DNA of 64,000 nt, from positions 124,001 to 188,000 of the forward strand of contig MKTA01000024.1 of assembly GCA_001897515.1 (NCBI GenBank), given 5' to 3'. This document shows positions 61,048-64,000 of the stretch, one piece after another (the stretch's first letter is position 1; each line of letters opens with the position of its first letter). This DNA comes from Bacteroidetes bacterium 41-46 (GTDB taxonomy: Bacteria > Bacteroidota > Bacteroidia > Bacteroidales > UBA932). The notes under the pieces were generated by a model. It did not search any database and was not told the DNA's origin. It was given only the letters and a program-made list of their open reading frames with translations. Position numbers and translations under genes: made by a program.

Positions 61048-61734
61048 TTAAAAGTTTGAAATTAAAAGAGAACAGAGTTCGGGAAGCCCTTCAGACGCTC
61101 TCTTTTTTATATGTTTAAACACTCTGTAAGAAGCTTTTACATCCGTCGGATCCACAAGAAAACATGGCACTCCGTACGGCACATAATTGACCAATCCGGC
61201 AGCCGGATAGACCGCAAGCGAGGTTCCCACAACAATGAATATTTCCGCAAGTGAAACAATCTTTGCCCCTCTCTCCAACTCAGGAACCTCCTCACCAAAA
61301 AATACTACATGAGGTCTTAGCTGAGCCCCGTCCGGAGCACATTCCCCAAGGGAGACATCACCTCTGGTCTCAACAATAATATCAGGATTTTTAATACTTC
61401 TGCTCTTTAAGAGCTCTCCATGGAGATGGAGTACATTTGAGGACCCAGCCCTCTCATGCAGATCATCAATATTCTGAGTAACTATATCAACCTGAAAATG
61501 TCTCTCCAGATTAACAAGAGCTATGTGAGCATCATTTGGCTCCACCTGAAGCAACTGTCTCCGTCTCATGTTATAGAAATCCAGCACTCTCTCCGGGTTC
61601 CGTGCCAATGCCTCGGGAGTGCAAACATCCTCTATTCTGTAATTTGCCCAAAGACCATTTGAATCTCTGAACGTATCAAGTCCGCTCTCTGCACTTATAC
61701 CAGCACCGGAGAGCACAACCACCCTCTTTTTCAT
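61048..61734 (-). CDS. cobB: NAD-dependent protein deacylase (sirtuin, CobB-like)
   Basis: Sirtuin removing acyl groups from lysines using NAD. 228 residues. GAGISAESGLDTFRD, TQNIDDLHERAGS with catalytic His in LHLHGEL, and GTSLAVYPAA are present. YNMRRRQL holds the Tyr-x2-Arg pair of class III sirtuins that desuccinylate. The zinc ribbon is degenerate: only one Cys (GECAPDG) remains where the usual form has four, although LRPHVVFFGE follows normally. Its ATG overlaps the preceding HATPase gene by 4 bases, so it is coupled to the hydrogenase accessory genes. Confidence 0.94.
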   Translation of the reverse strand: MKKRVVVLSGAGISAESGLDTFRDSNGLWANYRIEDVCTPEALARNPERVLDFYNMRRRQLLQVEPNDAHIALVNLERHFQVDIVTQNIDDLHERAGSSNVLHLHGELLKSRSIKNPDIIVETRGDVSLGECAPDGAQLRPHVVFFGEEVPELERGAKIVSLAEIFIVVGTSLAVYPAAGLVNYVPYGVPCFLVDPTDVKASYRVFKHIKKRASEGLPELCSLLISNF

Positions 61735-62276
61735 ATCCCTTTAAGGCCATTTATATTTTCACGAATCATCTCCTCAACCATCCTGATTACCCTTACATCG
61801 CTTATTGAAATATCACCCAGCACCTCAGCCACCTCCTGACTGTCAAAAACATACTTCTCTCCATTGAATATATATATTAAAACGAAATGGACTTCAGGAT
61901 TGGCAGATGCCATAAGGACAAAGGAGTTGGCCACATCTCCAAGGGGCGGCCTGTCAATATTTGAATGCACAAACCAAGCTTTAACGGTGGTTCCAACGCC
62001 CTCCTCTGATGCAATGGAGAGATCCCCGCCACTCTGCATTGCAGACTGTTTGAATAGTGGGATACCCATCCCTACCCTTCTTGTTGTCCTGGTTGTATAA
62101 AATGGATCCTCCAACTTTTTTGCCGTTTCCCGGCTCATCCCCCTGCCATTGTCCTCTATCTCAATAATCAGTCTGTCCTGAGGAAGATTCTCCTCCACCG
62201 TCAGCCTGATAAAACCAGCTCCGGCACTGAGTGAATTTTGAATAATATCAATTATATGTAGAGAAAGATCATTCAT
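61731..62276 (-). CDS. HATPase-domain protein of the hydrogenase accessory module
   Basis: 181 residues. A GHKL ATPase domain covers residues 1-115: N box HIIDIIQNSLSAGA, G1 IEDNGRGMS, F-box-like DPFYTTRTTR and G2 RVGMGIPLFKQSA. No histidine-phosphorylation domain, transmembrane segment or receiver is present, so it is not a conventional sensor kinase. The C-terminal 65 residues (FVLMASANPEVHFVLIYIF) are a separate small alpha/beta part of unknown kind. Similar proteins sit in [FeFe] hydrogenase loci, but the function is unknown to me. ATGA overlaps on both sides. Confidence 0.85.
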   Translation of the reverse strand: MNDLSLHIIDIIQNSLSAGAGFIRLTVEENLPQDRLIIEIEDNGRGMSRETAKKLEDPFYTTRTTRRVGMGIPLFKQSAMQSGGDLSIASEEGVGTTVKAWFVHSNIDRPPLGDVANSFVLMASANPEVHFVLIYIFNGEKYVFDSQEVAEVLGDISISDVRVIRMVEEMIRENINGLKGI

Positions 62277-63007
62277 TTTACCCCATGTTTTGGTTTTTCA
62301 GCGACTGATACAATCGCCCTTTTCACATCTGAAAAAGAGAGCTCATTAACCTCCAGAAATGTATATGCACTCCCAATCTGATCCGGATAGTGAGCATCTG
62401 AGTTTTTAATGAAATTCTTTCCCCTCACTGACTTATCCTTTTCAGCCAGTAAAGTCCCGTCTGCCCTTTGCGTAATCTCCAGCGCATCGGCATCAAGTCC
62501 AAAAGGAAGAAAGCCCAGCTGACTATAAACTGAGTTTGAACCTTTGTCTATATGTGCCGGTATGAATATACCGTCAAGAGAGTGAACGAATTCGCAGACC
62601 TCCTCAATGCTCTTATCAGTAGCACTTATAAGAAGATAGTCAATCTGTGCCACCACCTCCTCAGATGCATTTACTGCAAGCTGATATCCAAAAACATCAG
62701 GGTCATTAGGGATTTTAGCTATGCTGCCATCAATGTATCTCTGGAGCTCATCCAGATGCTCCTCCTCAACAAAACATAGTACATGAACCTCCTCTTTAGT
62801 GGTTATCTCAGCACCACACAGTACAAATATACCCTGATCAGCACCCACTCTTTTAATCTCTTTGCAGTTAAGAGTGCTGTTATGGTCTGTTATTCCTATG
62901 ATTTTCAGTCCCTCTTCAACTGCCCTGCTGATAATATTGACGGGCGTCATCTCAATATCTCCGCATGGAGAGAGAACTGTGTGTATATGGAGGTCTGCCC
63001 TCGTCAT
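62273..63007 (-). CDS. PHP-domain protein of the hydrogenase accessory module
   Basis: 244 residues, a PHP-type metal-dependent phosphoesterase fold: ADLHIHTVLSPCGD (His-x-His), GITDHNS, CGAEITT, IPAHID and NSDAHYPDQIGSA carry the nine-ligand His/Asp/Glu set. PHP domains cleave phosphate esters of nucleotides or histidinol phosphate; no substrate is known for this hydrogenase-linked group. It overlaps both neighbours by 4 bases, so the products are made in matching amounts. Confidence 0.86.
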   Translation of the reverse strand: MTRADLHIHTVLSPCGDIEMTPVNIISRAVEEGLKIIGITDHNSTLNCKEIKRVGADQGIFVLCGAEITTKEEVHVLCFVEEEHLDELQRYIDGSIAKIPNDPDVFGYQLAVNASEEVVAQIDYLLISATDKSIEEVCEFVHSLDGIFIPAHIDKGSNSVYSQLGFLPFGLDADALEITQRADGTLLAEKDKSVRGKNFIKNSDAHYPDQIGSAYTFLEVNELSFSDVKRAIVSVAEKPKHGVK

Positions 63008-63336
63008 TTCAACATCTCGTAGAGCTTTCCTGAGAGTTCAAACGCCTGCATTTTTGTTCCAAGAACGGGTATCCCCTCTTTTGCAGACAGCTCAAGAGTA
63101 TCCTGATCCGGAACAAATCCCTTTACCAGAATTATTGCCGCAAGATCCTTTAAAGAGGCAACAGCCATAATATTTTTATGGGTTTGCAGGGTAATCCAGA
63201 TTTGACCCTCCTGAGCGTGTCCCATAACATCTGAAAGCAAATCTGAAGAGTAGCCGCCTGCTACCTCCCTATCCAGCCCCTCCGGAGCAGAAAAAACATT
63301 CAGAGATAATCTCTCTGCAACTTCCTTTACATTCAT
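63004..63336 (-). CDS. DRTGG-domain protein of the hydrogenase accessory module
   Basis: 110 residues matching the DRTGG domain, a small alpha/beta fold found in some phosphotransacetylases and CBS-linked proteins. VAGGYSSDLLSDVMGHAQEGQIWITLQ and LAAIILVKGFVP are the recognisable segments; the Asp-Arg-Thr-Gly-Gly string itself reads Glu-Val-Ala-Gly-Gly here. Probably a ligand-sensing or binding module. It lies between the truncated Fe-S gene and the PHP gene and overlaps the latter by 4 bases. Its ligand is unknown. Confidence 0.8.
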   Translation of the reverse strand: MNVKEVAERLSLNVFSAPEGLDREVAGGYSSDLLSDVMGHAQEGQIWITLQTHKNIMAVASLKDLAAIILVKGFVPDQDTLELSAKEGIPVLGTKMQAFELSGKLYEMLK

Positions 63337-63356
63337 CTTATTATTTTATAAACAGT

Positions 63357-64000
63357 TTATCTCTTGTCAAACCTGGAGTCCCCCCATATCTTCTCCATTA
63401 TCTTAACAGCCTCGTCAATTCCCAGTTCTCCCCTCTTCTCATATATTGTCCTGAGAAAAATGCAAGATGTTATATCCCCCTGTCCTTTTGCAATATCCTC
63501 TGCCAAAGCTTCACAACTTGGTGCTCCGCACGCCCCGCAGTCAATTCCCGGAAAGAGATCCTTCAGTTCACGTGCCTTCTCCATCTTCTCAAGCGCAATC
63601 TCAATATCCCAGTCATATTTAACCATAGAGCGTGGCTCTATCTGCTCCATATGGATAACAGCAGATGTATATTTTTTATAATCCTGAACCAGATTGTGTG
63701 TATCCGGCACCTGAGCCGCATAGTTTCTCATTGTCTCTGCTGTCAGAAATCTGTTTCTGTGAGACAGGATTCCTCCGGCGCATGATTCGTCACAGGCACG
63801 AAGCTCAAGAAAATCAACCCCCTCAATCTCCTCATTCTCTAACATTTCAAGAAAATCCGTCACATTCGCCATTCCGTCAATGGCCAGAGTTCTGCCCTCA
63901 ATATGTCTGGACTCTCCACCTGTAGTGGGGTAGAGTATCCCCTTTGATGAGATCTCTCCGCTAACTCTCACCTTAGTTGTAATAGGAATTCTCTGTTTAT
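63357..64000 (-). CDS. Hydrogenase-related Fe-S protein (Fe_hyd_lg_C + 4Fe-4S), 5' end cut by window
   Basis: The frame stays open to the right edge (codons reading Lys-Gln-Arg-Ile-Pro before the Val-Arg-Val-Ser-Gly-Glu at 63971-63954), so the start lies outside. The visible part is the end of an [FeFe]-hydrogenase large-subunit-like domain (ILYPTTGGESRHIEGR, then LELRACDESCAGGILS in place of the L3 motif MACPGGCIGG) and, from about residue 138 of the visible part, a [4Fe-4S] domain of the PF04060 type (IDCGACGAPSCEALAEDIA). The catalytic Cys surroundings are altered, which fits the sensory/regulatory hydrogenase homologues rather than an enzyme. Heads the module transcribed toward the sirtuin. 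Confidence 0.85.
   Translation of the reverse strand, partial: KQRIPITTKVRVSGEISSKGILYPTTGGESRHIEGRTLAIDGMANVTDFLEMLENEEIEGVDFLELRACDESCAGGILSHRNRFLTAETMRNYAAQVPDTHNLVQDYKKYTSAVIHMEQIEPRSMVKYDWDIEIALEKMEKARELKDLFPGIDCGACGAPSCEALAEDIAKGQGDITSCIFLRTIYEKRGELGIDEAVKIMEKIWGDSRFDKR

Noticed and set aside
1-64000. Insertion sequences, prophage or integrative element
   Set aside because: No transposase, integrase, recombinase or conjugation gene could be recognised; gene content is core metabolism and housekeeping throughout.

Overview
The window is a gene-dense stretch (about 62 protein genes, one tRNA) of a chromosome from an anaerobic member of the Bacteroidetes, most likely order Bacteroidales. 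Evidence: the Bacteroidetes-type promoters (TTTG or TTG, about 19-20 nt, then TAnnTTTG) that recur upstream of genes; families largely confined to this phylum (a DUF4296-like lipoprotein, a BF3164-like propeller lipoprotein, an outer-membrane barrel with a carboxypeptidase-like plug, a DUF1573 protein, Rho with a long disordered insert); and the anaerobic metabolism (NAD-linked [FeFe] hydrogenase, hybrid-cluster protein, bacterial ferredoxin, futalosine-type menaquinone synthesis). I cannot place it below order. No transposase, phage gene or CRISPR array was seen, and no gap over 300 bases lacks a gene.

Layout. 1-6.7 kb: truncated purD, then a rightward run (lipoprotein, aminofutalosine-deaminase-like amidohydrolase, radical SAM protein, dtd, deoC, small barrel-like protein, M20 dipeptidase). 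6.7-8 kb: a nitrilase-family gene bracketed by two copies of an unusual palindromic repeat. 8-10.5 kb: two envelope proteins. 10.6-15.7 kb: tig-clpP-clpX, tRNA-Leu and tpiA-prmA on the minus strand. 15.7-26.4 kb: a FecCD-type ABC importer, an aminotransferase, queD, polA, an ECF sigma factor, rsmG, rpmH, mqnE, a PASTA protein and rluD. 26.4-42 kb: an outer-membrane barrel, ruvC, serS, a ferredoxin, a DUF1573 protein, meaB, a metal exporter, rho, ridA, lptD, an amidase and an MCE protein. 42-52.9 kb: dnaA, pepD, rpe, birA, the rsfS-ftsH-cdsA-psd run, pyrF, prfA and an AlaX-like gene. 52.9-56.4 kb: a third palindromic repeat, hcp with a divergent Crp/Fnr regulator, and a peroxiredoxin. 56.4-64 kb: a four-gene [FeFe] hydrogenase operon preceded by a tightly coupled accessory module (Fe-S protein cut by the window edge, DRTGG protein, PHP protein, HATPase protein, sirtuin).

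How it works together. The right end is a redox unit: an NAD(P)H/ferredoxin-linked hydrogenase, its probable sensory or regulatory module, and next door Hcp, a peroxiredoxin and a Crp/Fnr regulator for nitrosative and oxidative stress. A perfect 20-base palindrome sits where a class II activator should bind the hcp promoter. MqnE and the amidohydrolase suggest menaquinone made through futalosine.

The most unusual signal is a family of three intergenic palindromes (6742-6841, 7840-7940, 52904-53005). They share a GC-rich core that folds into two hairpins, but each copy is enclosed by perfectly complementary arms (19, 25 and 30 bp) whose sequence is unique to that copy. I do not recognise this element.
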